Notes: generated by a model from the letters alone, not told the origin. 64,000 nt of DNA from an uncultured Rhizobiaceae group bacterium (GCA_937930845.1 CALHBJ010000006.1:48297-112296), one strand, 5' to 3'; positions 1-9,238 are shown, numbered from the stretch's first letter. Made by a program: numbers and translations.

Positions 1-47
1 ATTGTGATGGAGTGTTTTTCCAACATCAGGACAGGCCCGACAACGGG

Positions 48-611
48 TTATTTTTTGCGGAACGCATCTAGGGAGACAACATCGGCGGAGCCGGATTCTT
101 CCGCATCGTCTGCCAATTCATCATCGGATTTTTCTGACGCTTCTTCTGCCGATGGGGCGGGCAGGGCGCTCACCGAGGCTTCCGTGACCGTGTCGTCCTT
201 GTTCGTGTCCAGTTCATCTTCATCTTCTTCAACGGCTTCAAACTGAAGGCCGAACTGAACGGATGGATCGAAAAAGCCACGGATTGCGGCATAGGGGATG
301 AGGAGAGATTCGGGAATGTTGTCAAACGACAGGCCGATGGAAAATCCATTATCAGTTGTTTCCATGTCCCAATATTGATGTTGCACAACAATGGTCATCT
401 CGTCGGGATATTTTTCACGCATGCGCGACGACATGCGCACACCTGCATAATTGGTGTCGAAGGTAATATAAAAATGGTGCTCGCCTGGAAGGCCCGTACG
501 GGCCACTTCATGGAGAACTTTTTTTACAACACTGCGCAAGGCTTCCTGCGCCAGGATATCATAGCGGATCAGGTCTTCGGTTTCTTCTGTGGTGTGATCG
601 TCGGACATCAT
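48..611 (-). CDS. sspB: ClpXP adaptor SspB, alphaproteobacterial type
   Basis: SspB is a dimeric cytoplasmic adaptor that binds the ssrA tag on proteins released from stalled ribosomes and delivers them to ClpXP. The first ~130 residues look like the SspB core (YDILAQEALRSVVKKVL helix, then FYITFDTNYAGV and MTIVVQHQYWD strands). A long acidic, Glu/Asp/Ser-rich linker follows, and the protein ends in VVSLDAFRKK, the place where SspB carries its ClpX-docking motif. The ORF track starts 22 codons further upstream. I prefer the paired ATGs at 611/608 because recognisable sequence starts there, although no strong ribosome binding site is visible at either. The tmRNA gene that makes its ligand lies just upstream on the same strand. 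Confidence 0.9.
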   Translation of the reverse strand: MMSDDHTTEETEDLIRYDILAQEALRSVVKKVLHEVARTGLPGEHHFYITFDTNYAGVRMSSRMREKYPDEMTIVVQHQYWDMETTDNGFSIGLSFDNIPESLLIPYAAIRGFFDPSVQFGLQFEAVEEDEDELDTNKDDTVTEASVSALPAPSAEEASEKSDDELADDAEESGSADVVSLDAFRKK

Positions 612-794
612 GTGCTTGGGGCTAAAGGCGGTTGCTGGCTCACTATAACGTGGTGTTGAGGCATTAGCATAGCCCAATTAGCATGACCTCATGGCCATTT
701 TGCACGGGACAATGCATGTTTCTGGCACGAAATAGGGCAATTGATTTTTGCAAGCGGCGTTCTCAATCGGGAAAAGAGTGAAGGCTTCTGTTGC

Positions 795-1115
795 CAGGTG
801 CCTTCGAACCCCGCCTAAAGGTGTGAACCCCTAGGAGTTAATTTGAAGCTTGAGGCACTGCTTACGCAGCGACACGTGCTTCCACATAGTTGTTATCATT
901 TGCAACTACTATAATGGCCCGATATCGGTGGGTACCATGCCGAGTAAAAACGCAGTCTTTACACCCTCGTCGATCCTATTTCGCCCCCGCCAAACTGCTT
1001 GCAGTTTGAAAACAGTTTGGTGGAGGCGCCGGGTACCGCCCCCGGGTCCGAATGGCTTATTACAAAGGTCATTTATTACCATAGCCGGTTTGACCCGGCC
1101 TCTTACATATAGGCT
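795..1115 (-). ncRNA. ssrA: Two-piece (circularly permuted) tmRNA
   Basis: Read on the minus strand, the acceptor piece comes first: a T-arm with stem CCGGG/CCCGG, then CGCCTCCACCA ending at 1018. A short intervening segment follows. The coding piece begins at 988 with GGGGGCG, which pairs with CGCCTCC to make a 7-bp acceptor stem, and continues with GGATCGACG as in other tmRNA 5' ends. The tag reading frame lies at 862-903: resume codon GCA, peptide ANDNNYVEARVAA, stop TAA. The inverted order (3' half before 5' half) is the permuted arrangement known from alphaproteobacteria. The outer limits are estimates: the coding piece probably ends near 795, where AGGCAC can pair with GTGCCT just after the tag stop. 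Confidence 0.9.
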
Positions 1116-1285
1116 TGGCAATCGGATTTGAAAAGGTCACAATATTTTTGCGGGAGAGGCCGAAGCAATTGAACGCGGGACGCCAGATTGAAAAACCTGG
1201 ATTTGGCTGCCGTTTCCCAGCTATCGGCTGTGAATATTGGGTCTGGAAATTGCCGCCAGACTGGACTTAGAGAGGAGAGACACCA

Positions 1286-1597
1286 ATGAGCGAATATCTT
1301 GAGGACGTGCAACGCTATGATTCCGGCGCCGATGCAGGCGTGGTGGAAAAAATCGTCAAGCATTTGGGCATTGCCCTGCGCGGCAAGGATTCTTCCCTTG
1401 TTTCCTGTTCCGATACGTCGGAGCTCGACCGGGTGCGGGAAAAATGGTCTATGAAAAAGCTTGGTGAAACCGATGCGTCAGCCTGTGACGATGTGATTGG
1501 CAAAGTGTGTGAAGCCATGAGTGGGGATCGCAATAAAAGTCGTGTGACTTTTTATTATCTGGTCGCCAAGCATCACGGAAAACTCGGCGCGCTTTAA
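1286..1597 (+). CDS. DUF2853 family protein
   Basis: A 103-residue soluble protein of the DUF2853 family, known mainly from alphaproteobacteria and without an established function. It is predicted to be helical, and the segment SELDRVREKWSMKKLG aligns by eye with LETVKKNFLIKKLGLG in the second copy at 1755-2096. A strong ribosome binding site (AGAGGAGAGA) sits just ahead of the ATG. It faces its paralogue across a shared terminator. Family assignment is from remembered sequence pattern and is fairly safe; the function is unknown. Confidence 0.8.
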   Translation: MSEYLEDVQRYDSGADAGVVEKIVKHLGIALRGKDSSLVSCSDTSELDRVREKWSMKKLGETDASACDDVIGKVCEAMSGDRNKSRVTFYYLVAKHHGKLGAL

Positions 1598-1661
1598 CTG
1601 GCCTGTCTGATAATGTGTTTTGAGTGACACCTGATCCGGCTCAACACAAACCGGCCGAAAC

Positions 1662-1698
1662 AAAAAAGGCGGGCAACCTCGTGGTTTCCCGCCTTTGA
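1662..1698. terminator. Bidirectional terminator between the DUF2853 pair
   Basis: AAAGGCGGG and CCCGCCTTT form a G+C-rich stem around an inner CAACC/GGTT pairing. An A-run lies on the left and a TTTGATTT tract on the right, so the hairpin can end transcription from both converging genes. Confidence 0.7.
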
Positions 1699-1754
1699 TT
1701 TGGTTGGCACCTGACCGATGCCGACGCCCAGATGACCGAAATGGCCGGGCCTGA

Positions 1755-2096
1755 TTAGCCGTAGACGCTCTGTTTTCCAAAATGCACAGTCAGCATGTAA
1801 TAGACCACTGCGCGATATTTGTTGCGGTTGCTTTTGCCGTAGGTGGTCATCACAGCATCAATTGCTTCATCAAGCTTGGGGCCATCGCCCAGACCAAGCT
1901 TTTTGATGAGGAAGTTTTTCTTCACAGTCTCAAGTTCTGACTCATCAGAACCAGAAACGGTGGAGGCATCAGCGTTATAAATTGAAGGCCCACATCCAAT
2001 TGTGACTTTGCGGAGCAGGTCCATGTCGGGTGACATGCCGCATTTGTTTTTCAAATCATCTGCATATTTTTCAATAAGTTCGTCGCGTTTGCTCAT
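1755..2096 (-). CDS. DUF2853 family protein, second copy
   Basis: A 113-residue paralogue of the protein at 1286-1597, read from the opposite strand. Shared elements are the Val-Lys-(Lys)-(Asn/Trp)-(Phe/Ser)-(Leu/Met)-(Ile/Lys)-Lys-Lys-Leu-Gly segment and a C-terminal stretch ending in a (V/T)(V/F)YYxLxxxHxGK pattern (VVYYMLTVHFGK here, TFYYLVAKHHGK there). The N-terminus MSKRDELIEKYADDL is more charged than in the first copy. No signal peptide or membrane segment is seen. Function unknown. Confidence 0.8.
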   Translation of the reverse strand: MSKRDELIEKYADDLKNKCGMSPDMDLLRKVTIGCGPSIYNADASTVSGSDESELETVKKNFLIKKLGLGDGPKLDEAIDAVMTTYGKSNRNKYRAVVYYMLTVHFGKQSVYG

Positions 2097-2303
2097 GGCA
2101 ATCTCTTCTTCAGTGTTGGCGCGCGTCCTGTCCAGACGCTATAAAAATGACCTAACGTTAGTCAGCGTACTATCTTTAACCACGCAAAGCCGGTTCGTCC
2201 AATTCCCTTGTGGATGAAAAATGAAATCCAAATGGGATTTGTTGTGGTTAGGAGAATCTGGCTACAAGTGATTTCCTTTGTGAAACTGCCAAGATCAACC
2301 GCC

Positions 2304-3098
2304 ATGAAACAATATCTGGATTTGCTTGAAAAGGTTCTCAACGAGGGCACGGACCGGGGAGACCGTACCGGAACGGGCACGCGGTCGATTTTTGGCCATC
2401 AGATGCGTTTTGATCTGGCGCAGGGTTTTCCGGTTTTGACCACCAAGAAACTGCATTTGAAGTCGATCATTCACGAATTGCTTTGGTTTCTCCAGGGCGA
2501 ATCGAATATCCGCTATTTGAAAGAACATGGTGTGTCGATCTGGGATGAGTGGGCAGATGAATCGGGAGAACTTGGCCCGGTTTACGGTGTGCAGTGGCGC
2601 TCCTGGCCAACGCCGGACGGTGGCGCCATTGACCAGATTGCCAATGTGGTGGCGCAGATTCGCGCCAATCCCAATTCGCGCCGATTGATTGTTTCTGCGT
2701 GGAACCCGGCGCTTGTAGACGATATGGCGCTGCCGCCGTGCCACACCATGTTTCAGTTCTATGTTGCCGATGACAGATTGTCCTGCCAGCTATATCAAAG
2801 ATCAGCGGATATATTTCTGGGCGTTCCCTTCAACATCGCATCCTATGCTTTGCTGACCATGATGGTGGCGCAGGTTTGCGATCTGGAAGCGGGGGAATTT
2901 ATTCACACGCTGGGGGACGCGCATCTTTATTCAAACCATTTCGACCAGGCGCGCGAGCAATTGTCCCGCACACCCCATGACTTGCCAAAGATGATGATCG
3001 ACCCGCTGCAAAAGGACATATTCGGGTTTCGATATGAGCATTTTGAATTGCAGGACTATGTGGCCGCGCCCACGATTAAAGCGGCGATTGCGGTATGA
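2304..3098 (+). CDS. thyA: Thymidylate synthase
   Basis: Converts dUMP to dTMP using methylenetetrahydrofolate, producing dihydrofolate. The 264-residue length from ATG 2304 matches the usual enzyme. Visible landmarks are the N-terminal [12 protein letters not shown] dUMP-phosphate region, the catalytic cysteine in [13 protein letters not shown], and the [17 protein letters not shown] folate/dUMP site. The ORF track starts 32 codons early; the chosen ATG begins the family-typical MKQYLDLL. Its stop overlaps the folA start by 4 bp (ATGA), so dihydrofolate production and recycling are translationally coupled. Confidence 0.97.
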   Translation: MKQYLDLLEKVLNEGTDRGDRTGTGTRSIFGHQMRFDLAQGFPVLTTKKLHLKSIIHELLWFLQGESNIRYLKEHGVSIWDEWADESGELGPVYGVQWRSWPTPDGGAIDQIANVVAQIRANPNSRRLIVSAWNPALVDDMALPPCHTMFQFYVADDRLSCQLYQRSADIFLGVPFNIASYALLTMMVAQVCDLEAGEFIHTLGDAHLYSNHFDQAREQLSRTPHDLPKMMIDPLQKDIFGFRYEHFELQDYVAAPTIKAAIAV

Positions 3099-3607
3099 CC
3101 AGGCCTGTATGGGCCGTGGTGGCCATGGCGCAAAACCGGGTGATTGGTGCTTCGGGCGACATGCCGTGGCAATTGTCCACGGATTTGAAGCGTTTTAAGG
3201 CGATCACCCTTGGCAAACCCATGATCATGGGGCGCAAAACCTTTGAAAGCATTGGCATGGCCCTGCCGGGACGCACGTCGATTGTTGTTACGCGCGATAC
3301 CCAATGGCAGGCTGAAGGTGTGGTGCCTGTTTCCAGTCTCGACCGGGCGCTGGAAGTCGGTCAACAAGTGGCTGGAGCCACGGATGCAGAGGCTGTTTGT
3401 ATTGTTGGCGGTGGACAGATTTATGCCCAGGCGATGCCGTTTGTTGACCGCATTTATCTCACCGAGGTTCAGGCTTCGCCCGAAGGGGACACCGTTTTTC
3501 CTGAAATTGACCCGGCGCAATGGCGCGAAGTGACTTCGGAGTTTTTTGCAGCCGGCGAAAAAGACAGTGCCGACACTGTGTTTAAGGTGTTGGAAAAACG
3601 TCAATAA
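3095..3607 (+). CDS. folA: Dihydrofolate reductase
   Basis: Reduces dihydrofolate to tetrahydrofolate with NADPH, regenerating the cofactor consumed by ThyA encoded directly upstream. The 170-residue protein shows the family signature: [20 protein letters not shown] (active-site loop), then [14 protein letters not shown] and the NADPH-binding [13 protein letters not shown]. The start ATG overlaps the thyA stop, the common thyA-folA arrangement. Confidence 0.96.
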   Translation: MTRPVWAVVAMAQNRVIGASGDMPWQLSTDLKRFKAITLGKPMIMGRKTFESIGMALPGRTSIVVTRDTQWQAEGVVPVSSLDRALEVGQQVAGATDAEAVCIVGGGQIYAQAMPFVDRIYLTEVQASPEGDTVFPEIDPAQWREVTSEFFAAGEKDSADTVFKVLEKRQ

Positions 3608-3766
3608 CGCCTACTGAGGTCGTTAATGGCCATTTGTCGCGATGTTGCACACTCTATTTCACCAAACGCGCGTTGAAAGCAGGCCAGAGCAACCCTATAA
3701 CCCTGTTAGTTCAATTAGTTTTTGCGCCCGAAAAAATCGGGTCGGATACGAGATCAAGGACACTAT

Positions 3767-4894
3767 ATGCCCTGGAGTAATCAAACTGGCGGTGGCCGGC
3801 CTGGCGGAAGTAACGGAAACGGTGGCGGTGGCGGCCCGTGGGGCCAAGGGCCTCGTGGACCTCAAAGACCTGCCGGAGGTGGCGGCGGCGGTGGCCAGCC
3901 ACCGGACCTGGAAGAAATTCTGCGTCGCGGACAAGACAGCCTGAAAAACGTGCTGCCTGGTGGCGGCAGTGGTGGATCAATTGGTGCGGCCGGTATCGGT
4001 ATTTTGCTGGTTGTTCTGGGGGGGCTGTATGTATTCTCCAGCGCCTATCAGGTGCAAGCGGATGAATTGGCCGTGGAAACCACGTTTGGCGTTCCCAGCA
4101 ATGATGTGAAGGAAGCCGGTCTGAACTTTGCCTGGTGGCCTTTCCAGACAGCTGAGAAAGTCAATATTGGTGTACGTCAGGCAGACATTGGCTCAAATGG
4201 CCGCGGTACATCGCGCCAGGGTCTGATGTTGTCGGGCGACCAGAACATCGTGGATGTGACATTCTCCATTCAGTTCAGCGTCACTGCGCCCAAGGACTTC
4301 CTGTTCAATGTCAACGACCCTGTTGGCATGGTCAGCGAAGTGGCGGAAAGCGCGATGCGTGAAATTGTGGGACGTCGTCCTGCGCAGGATATTTTCCGCG
4401 ATGACCGTCAGGGCGTTGCTGAAGAAGTGCGCAAGATTGCCCAGGAAACACTGGACAATTATGGTTCGGGCATTGGCATCCGCGCATTGAACATCGAGGA
4501 CGTGGCACCGCCACCCAAAGTGGCTGATGCATTTGACGAGGTGCAGCGCGCCGAACAGAACGAAGACCAGTTCCAGGAAGAAGCCAATCGCTATTCCAAC
4601 AAAATTCTGGGTGAAGCGCGCGGTGAAGCGGCTCAAATCCGTGAAGATGCGGCAGCTTACAAGAACCGTGTTGTTGAGGAAGCCAAGGGTGAGGCGCAGC
4701 GCTTCCTGTCTGTTTACGAGCAATATGCCAAGGCTCCCGAGGTAACGCGCAAGCGTCTCTTCCTGGAGACCATGGAAGGCGTTTTGAAAGAATCTAACAA
4801 GGTGATTATGGAAAGCGGTGGTGCCGGTGGAACCGGTGTTGTGCCGTATTTGCCATTGCCTGAAATCGGCAAACGCGCCGGAGGATCAAACTAA
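3767..4894 (+). CDS. hflK: FtsH protease modulator HflK
   Basis: Membrane-anchored band 7/SPFH protein that assembles with HflC into a large cage around the FtsH protease and restrains its activity. From ATG 3767 (AAGGA upstream; the track start is 15 codons early) the protein has a glycine/proline-rich cytoplasmic N-terminus, one transmembrane segment (GIGILLVVLGGLYVFSSAYQ) near residues 70-90, the SPFH domain, and a long charged helical region rich in Glu/Ala/Arg that ends in PYLPLPE. The stop TAA shares one base with the hflC ATG. Confidence 0.95.
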   Translation: MPWSNQTGGGRPGGSNGNGGGGGPWGQGPRGPQRPAGGGGGGGQPPDLEEILRRGQDSLKNVLPGGGSGGSIGAAGIGILLVVLGGLYVFSSAYQVQADELAVETTFGVPSNDVKEAGLNFAWWPFQTAEKVNIGVRQADIGSNGRGTSRQGLMLSGDQNIVDVTFSIQFSVTAPKDFLFNVNDPVGMVSEVAESAMREIVGRRPAQDIFRDDRQGVAEEVRKIAQETLDNYGSGIGIRALNIEDVAPPPKVADAFDEVQRAEQNEDQFQEEANRYSNKILGEARGEAAQIREDAAAYKNRVVEEAKGEAQRFLSVYEQYAKAPEVTRKRLFLETMEGVLKESNKVIMESGGAGGTGVVPYLPLPEIGKRAGGSN

Positions 4895-5793
4895 TGAGTA
4901 ATCGTCTAGGAGTATTGCTGGGTGCGATCGGCGTTGTGCTGTTCATCCTTTGGAGTTCTGCATTCGTGGTCAACGAGCGCGAACAGGCAATCGTGTTGCG
5001 CTTTGGTGAAATCCAGCGTGTGGAAACGGAGCCGGGTCTAAATTTCAAACTGCCCCTGGGCATGTTTGGCGCAGACCAGGTGCTGATCATCGAAGACCGG
5101 TTGTTGCGCTTTGACCTGGACGACATGCGCGTTCAGGTTTCCGGTGGTAAATTCTATGAGGTCGATGCGTTCATGACCTACAAGATTTCCAGCCCACAGA
5201 AATTCCGTGAACAGGTTGGTGCTTCCATTCAACAGGCTGAAGTGCGATTGCGCTCTCGTCTCGATGCCGCATTGCGTCAAACCTACGGTCGCCGCGGGTT
5301 TGAATCCGCGCTTTCGGCAGAACGCACCGCGATGATGTTGGAAGTTCGCGATCAGATGCGTCCGGAAGCGGAAAATCTTGGGGTGCAGATCGTCGACGTT
5401 CGTATTCGCCGTACAGATTTAACCGAAGAAGTTTCTGATCAGACTTTCCAGCGAATGAGTTCGGAACGTTTGGCCGAAGCGGAGCGCATTCGTGCGCGCG
5501 GTCAGGAAGCGGCGCGTCGCATCAAGGCATCTTCTGATCGTCAGGTTGTGGAGATTAAAGCGGAAGCCCAGCGTGAGGCCGAGATTTTACGCGGTGAAGG
5601 GGAAGGCGATCGCAACCGCATTTTTGCGGAAGCCTATACCAGAGATCCTGAATTCTTCTCGTTCTATCGGTCGATGCTGGCATATCGGGAAGCGTTGGAA
5701 AATTCGGACACTACTTTGGTCTTGTCGCCGGATTCTGAATTCTTCCAGTTCTTCCGGGATGCGTCTGGGAAAAACAAACCCGCTGGCAATTAA
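4894..5793 (+). CDS. hflC: FtsH protease modulator HflC
   Basis: Partner of HflK in the HflKC-FtsH complex. It has an N-terminal signal anchor (GVLLGAIGVVLFILWSSAFVV), then the band 7 domain beginning NEREQAIVLRFGEIQRV, and a charged coiled-coil segment (SERLAEAERIRARGQEAARR). The length of 299 residues is normal for the family. It is translationally coupled to hflK and followed after 30 bp by a DUF2065 gene. Confidence 0.96.
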   Translation: MSNRLGVLLGAIGVVLFILWSSAFVVNEREQAIVLRFGEIQRVETEPGLNFKLPLGMFGADQVLIIEDRLLRFDLDDMRVQVSGGKFYEVDAFMTYKISSPQKFREQVGASIQQAEVRLRSRLDAALRQTYGRRGFESALSAERTAMMLEVRDQMRPEAENLGVQIVDVRIRRTDLTEEVSDQTFQRMSSERLAEAERIRARGQEAARRIKASSDRQVVEIKAEAQREAEILRGEGEGDRNRIFAEAYTRDPEFFSFYRSMLAYREALENSDTTLVLSPDSEFFQFFRDASGKNKPAGN

Positions 5794-5823
5794 GGTCCGG
5801 CGGAAACGCGGAACGTTCGACAG

Positions 5824-6009
5824 ATGGTTGAGTTGTTGAGCATTGTCGGCGTGTTTCTGGCGATTGAGGGCGCGCTCTATGCGGGTGCGCCTTCGGCTGC
5901 GAAAAAAATAGCCTATCAAATCAGCCAGATGGATGAAGGCCAGTTACGCAATTTTGGCTTGATTGCGCTGGGTGCCGGCATATTTTTGGTCTGGCTGGTG
6001 CGCGGATAG
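5824..6009 (+). CDS. DUF2065 small membrane protein
   Basis: A 61-residue protein with two predicted membrane segments (LLSIVGVFLAIEGALYA near the N-terminus and FGLIALGAGIFLVWLV at the end) joined by a short polar loop. DUF2065 proteins often follow hflC, as here, and may belong to the HflKC-FtsH membrane system, but no biochemical role is established. It lies between hflC and a Deg protease gene on the same strand. Confidence 0.8.
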   Translation: MVELLSIVGVFLAIEGALYAGAPSAAKKIAYQISQMDEGQLRNFGLIALGAGIFLVWLVRG

Positions 6010-6210
6010 GAAACTTTCTTGCGGTTTGGCGCGTTCATGAATTGTTTGGGATGAACATCAGTTCATGACAAATTGACCTGAAAGAGGTGCACTTGCCCTT
6101 TCAATGCCACAGTGTTTTGGGCTCTATATAGACAAAGTGCCATCGCATCTGCCCATGGAATATCCAAGGGACAGTGCGCGGCTTATCTGCAATCGACGGA
6201 GACTTGATTG

Positions 6211-7701
6211 ATGAAGTTTATGAAACTCTTTGCGGCTTCGGTTTTAGCCACCTCACTGGTTGTGGGTGGTACGGTAGCTGTGCCCTCATTCAACGGCGTG
6301 ACCGGTCAATCGGCCCATGCTGCAGGCCCTGCCTCTGTCGCCGATCTTGCTGACAGCCTCATTGGCGCGGTGGTGAATATTTCGACTTCACAAAATGTTG
6401 GTGGCGAATCCCCAGGCGGCGCGCCACGGCCACGTGTGCCCGAAGGATCGCCGTTTCAGGATTTCTTCGATGAGTTTTTCAAACAACAGGAAAACGGCAC
6501 CAACCGTTCGCGGCCGCGCAAGGTGCAGTCACTGGGTTCGGGATTTGTGATTGATCCAAAAGGCATCATCATTACCAATAATCACGTGATTGCCGATGCC
6601 GATGAAATCACTATTGAATTCACCGATGGATCCGAACTGAAAGCCGAAGTGATCGGGACGGACCCGAAGACTGATATTGCCGTTCTTGAAGTCAAACCTG
6701 AAAAACCCTTGAAAGCTGTGCAGTTTGGCGATTCAGCCGCGTCGCGGGTTGGGGATTGGGTTATGGCCATCGGCAACCCGTTTGGTCAGGGAAGCTCCGT
6801 GACGCTGGGCATTGTGTCTGCGATCAACCGCGACATTCGGTCAGGCCCCTATGACAGTTTCATTCAAACGGACGCTGCGATTAACCGGGGTAATTCCGGC
6901 GGGCCGTTGTTTAACATGGATGGCGAAGTTATCGGCATTAACACGGCCATTATATCGCCCAGTGGTGGATCGATTGGTCTTGGATTTTCCATTCCGGCAA
7001 CGCTGGCAATCAAGGTCATTGATCAATTGCGTGAATTTGGCGAAACCCGCCGTGGCTGGCTTGGGGTGAGCATTCAGCCGGTGACTGACGATATTGCCGA
7101 AAGCCTCTCCATGGCTTCTGCGGAGGGCGCACTCGTTGCCGGGCTGACACCTAAGGGACCGGCAAAGAATTCCGGCATTCTGGTTGGCGATGTCATCTTG
7201 AAGTTTGACGGCAAGAGCATCCGCCAGATGCGCGATTTGCCGCGTATTGTGGCCGAGACACCCGTTGGCAAGAGCGTCGATGTGATCGTGCTGCGCAAGG
7301 GCAAGGAAGAGACCGTTGCGGTAACACTTGGCCGTTTGGAAGATGGTGAGAAACTCATCGCGGCTAACAGGCAAGGTGGCGATGAGGACAAGGCGCCCAA
7401 ACCGGTTGCTGCACTTGGCATGACCCTGGCCGAATTGACGGATGAAAAACGTGCTGAGTTTTCCATTGCCGAAGACATTAAAGGCGCTTTGATCACATCT
7501 GTTGAAGCCGGATCTGCTGCGGCAGAAAAAGGCATCAAGGCAGGCAGTGTGATTTCAGAAGTCGGGCAAGAGACTGTGTCCACGCCCGCGGATGTTCAAA
7601 AGCGGCTGGCTGATTTGAAAAAGGCGGACCGGAAAAAGGCGCTTTTGCTGGTCGCCGCCAAGGATGGTCAGCTTGGGTTTATCGTTCTTGATCTGGAATA
7701 A
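6211..7701 (+). CDS. degP: Periplasmic Do/Deg serine protease
   Basis: HtrA-family endoprotease and chaperone for misfolded envelope proteins. A signal peptide (LFAASVLATSLVVGGTVAV) is followed by a trypsin-like domain with the triad His in TNNHVIADAD, Asp in KTDIAVLEV and Ser in NRGNSGGPLF. Two PDZ domains follow (RRGWLGVSIQPV onward, and the region of GALITSVEAGSAAAEKGI). The track starts at a TTG just before the ATG at 6211; I prefer the ATG, with GACGGAG upstream. The spacer before it (6010-6210) contains repeated GTTCATGA/ATGAAC elements of unknown role. DegP versus DegQ cannot be decided; the symbol denotes the family. Confidence 0.93.
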   Translation: MKFMKLFAASVLATSLVVGGTVAVPSFNGVTGQSAHAAGPASVADLADSLIGAVVNISTSQNVGGESPGGAPRPRVPEGSPFQDFFDEFFKQQENGTNRSRPRKVQSLGSGFVIDPKGIIITNNHVIADADEITIEFTDGSELKAEVIGTDPKTDIAVLEVKPEKPLKAVQFGDSAASRVGDWVMAIGNPFGQGSSVTLGIVSAINRDIRSGPYDSFIQTDAAINRGNSGGPLFNMDGEVIGINTAIISPSGGSIGLGFSIPATLAIKVIDQLREFGETRRGWLGVSIQPVTDDIAESLSMASAEGALVAGLTPKGPAKNSGILVGDVILKFDGKSIRQMRDLPRIVAETPVGKSVDVIVLRKGKEETVAVTLGRLEDGEKLIAANRQGGDEDKAPKPVAALGMTLAELTDEKRAEFSIAEDIKGALITSVEAGSAAAEKGIKAGSVISEVGQETVSTPADVQKRLADLKKADRKKALLLVAAKDGQLGFIVLDLE

Positions 7702-7726
7702 ACAGAGCTGACAACGCACTGGGAAG

Positions 7727-7757
7727 GGCCGGGGCACATCGCTCCGGCCTTTTTCGT
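7727..7757 (+). terminator. Intrinsic terminator after degP
   Basis: GGCCGGGG and CTCCGGCC pair around a short loop, followed directly by TTTTTC. It lies 25 bp after the degP stop. Confidence 0.85.
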
Positions 7758-7790
7758 TGTGGGGAAATGGAGCTGTTGTTACACGGTGTA

Positions 7791-8351
7791 TCAGGCGGTG
7801 TCTTCGCGCCTGATTTCATAGAGAACATGCCGGGATAAATGGGGGTGAGTGTCGGGCACATTGGGGTGCGCGAAATCTCCCCCAACAATGCGTCTCATTC
7901 CGATACGTTCCATCACGCGGGTGGAGGCGGTATTTGCCGGAACGGCGAAGGCGACAACTTTTTCAAGTCCAATATCGTTGAATGCATGATCTATCAAAGC
8001 GGCTGCGGCTTCGGTTGCATATCCCTTGCCCCAGTGGTCTGGATCATATTGCCACCCGGTTTCGTAAGCCGGTGTGAAGTCCGCTTCAAAATCCACTTTG
8101 TACAGTCCGGTAAAGCCAACGGGTTCGCCTGATTTCAAACATGCAACGCCCCAGCCAATTTTTCCCGCGGTTGAGCGCCCCACCAGATCGCTCAACATGG
8201 TGTCACTTTCAGCCCGGGTCTTGCACGCGGGATAAAATCGCCGCGCCAGTTCATTCGACATGATCTTATGGAGAAAATCGGCGTCATGGGCATCCTTGCG
8301 CCAGTTGCGCACGATCAGACGTTCCGTCTCCAATATGTGCCCGGCCATCAT
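7791..8351 (-). CDS. GNAT acetyltransferase, RimJ/RimL type
   Basis: A 186-residue member of the acetyltransferase family that modifies protein N-termini or small amines. It begins with the typical LETERLIVRNWRKDD-like segment and contains the acetyl-CoA-binding region DHWGKGYATEAAAALIDHAF, then KVVAFAVPANTASTRVMERIGM, characteristic of the RimJ/RimL subgroup. The target cannot be told from sequence. Its start overlaps the serB stop by 4 bp, so it is probably co-transcribed with serB. Confidence 0.85.
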   Translation of the reverse strand: MMAGHILETERLIVRNWRKDAHDADFLHKIMSNELARRFYPACKTRAESDTMLSDLVGRSTAGKIGWGVACLKSGEPVGFTGLYKVDFEADFTPAYETGWQYDPDHWGKGYATEAAAALIDHAFNDIGLEKVVAFAVPANTASTRVMERIGMRRIVGGDFAHPNVPDTHPHLSRHVLYEIRREDTA

Positions 8352-9238
8352 GATGCAAAATCCGCTTTTCTGTATCCTTGGATATAAAGCAACGCAGTGA
8401 GATCGCCGTGATCAATAACTGTATCGGTTTGCTGTGCTACGATGGGTTTGGCGTGCAGTGCAACGCCGGTTCCAGCGAGTTGCAGCATGCCAAGGTCGTT
8501 GGCCCCATCGCCTACGGCGATAAAGTCTTCTGAGGGAATCTCATACGTGTTGGATATCTCGTTTAGCGCGGCCACCTTGGCGTCACGACCCAGTATCGGC
8601 GGGATGACTTCGCCGGTCAGTTTTCCATTTTCGATTGCCAGCGTGTTGGCGCGGTTTTCATCAAAGCCCAACGTGGCAGCGATCTTTTGCGTGAAGCGTG
8701 TGAAACCGCCGGAAACCAATGCGCAATAAGCGCCATTTTGTTTCATCGTGGAAACCAGTTCGCGCGCGCCCGGCATAAGTGTGATGCGGCTTTCAAGCAC
8801 AAGATCGATGACACTTTCTTCAAGCCCTTTGAGCAGTTTCACACGTTCGCGCAATGCGCCGTCAAATTCCAGCTCACCGCGCATTGCACGGGCTGTAATG
8901 TCTGCGACCTGTTCGCCAATGCCCGCCTGGGCTGCCAATTCATCGATGCATTCCTGCTGGATCATGGTGGAATCCATGTCGGCAATGAGGGCCTTCTTGC
9001 GCCGTGTGGCAGCATCATGCACAACCGCATCAATTGGCAGACTGCTGATGATTTCCTGCACGCGCGCCTGCGCGTTTTCACAATCGGGCGGCAAAGGAAT
9101 GTCACAGGCAATGCCGTCGGCCAGGAAATATACGGCAGATGCCCCCAGCGCAGCGCGACAGGCATCGGCAATCGGGCCGTCCAGCACCGGGGTGTCAGGG
9201 TTGGCAATGAGAGTGGTGACCCGTTGATCTGGGATCAT
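8348..9238 (-). CDS. serB: Phosphoserine phosphatase
   Basis: Last step of serine biosynthesis: hydrolysis of O-phosphoserine. HAD-superfamily motifs are in order: nucleophile motif DMDSTMIQQECIDELA near residue 92, motif II in LVSGGFTRFTQ, and motif IV VGDGANDLGMLQLAG. The ~85 residues ahead of the phosphatase domain are the variable N-terminal extension usual in this family. It is divergent from miaA with only 27 bp between the starts, so the two share a very compact promoter region. Confidence 0.95.
   Translation of the reverse strand: MIPDQRVTTLIANPDTPVLDGPIADACRAALGASAVYFLADGIACDIPLPPDCENAQARVQEIISSLPIDAVVHDAATRRKKALIADMDSTMIQQECIDELAAQAGIGEQVADITARAMRGELEFDGALRERVKLLKGLEESVIDLVLESRITLMPGARELVSTMKQNGAYCALVSGGFTRFTQKIAATLGFDENRANTLAIENGKLTGEVIPPILGRDAKVAALNEISNTYEIPSEDFIAVGDGANDLGMLQLAGTGVALHAKPIVAQQTDTVIDHGDLTALLYIQGYRKADFAS

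Noticed and set aside
795-850. T-arm-like sequence GGGGTTCGAAGGCACC suggesting another tRNA
   Set aside because: No acceptor, D or anticodon arms can be built; it is better explained as part of the tmRNA coding-piece structure.
850-1131. ORFs of 93 and 70 residues on the two strands
   Set aside because: They lie inside the tmRNA gene and have no protein-like features.
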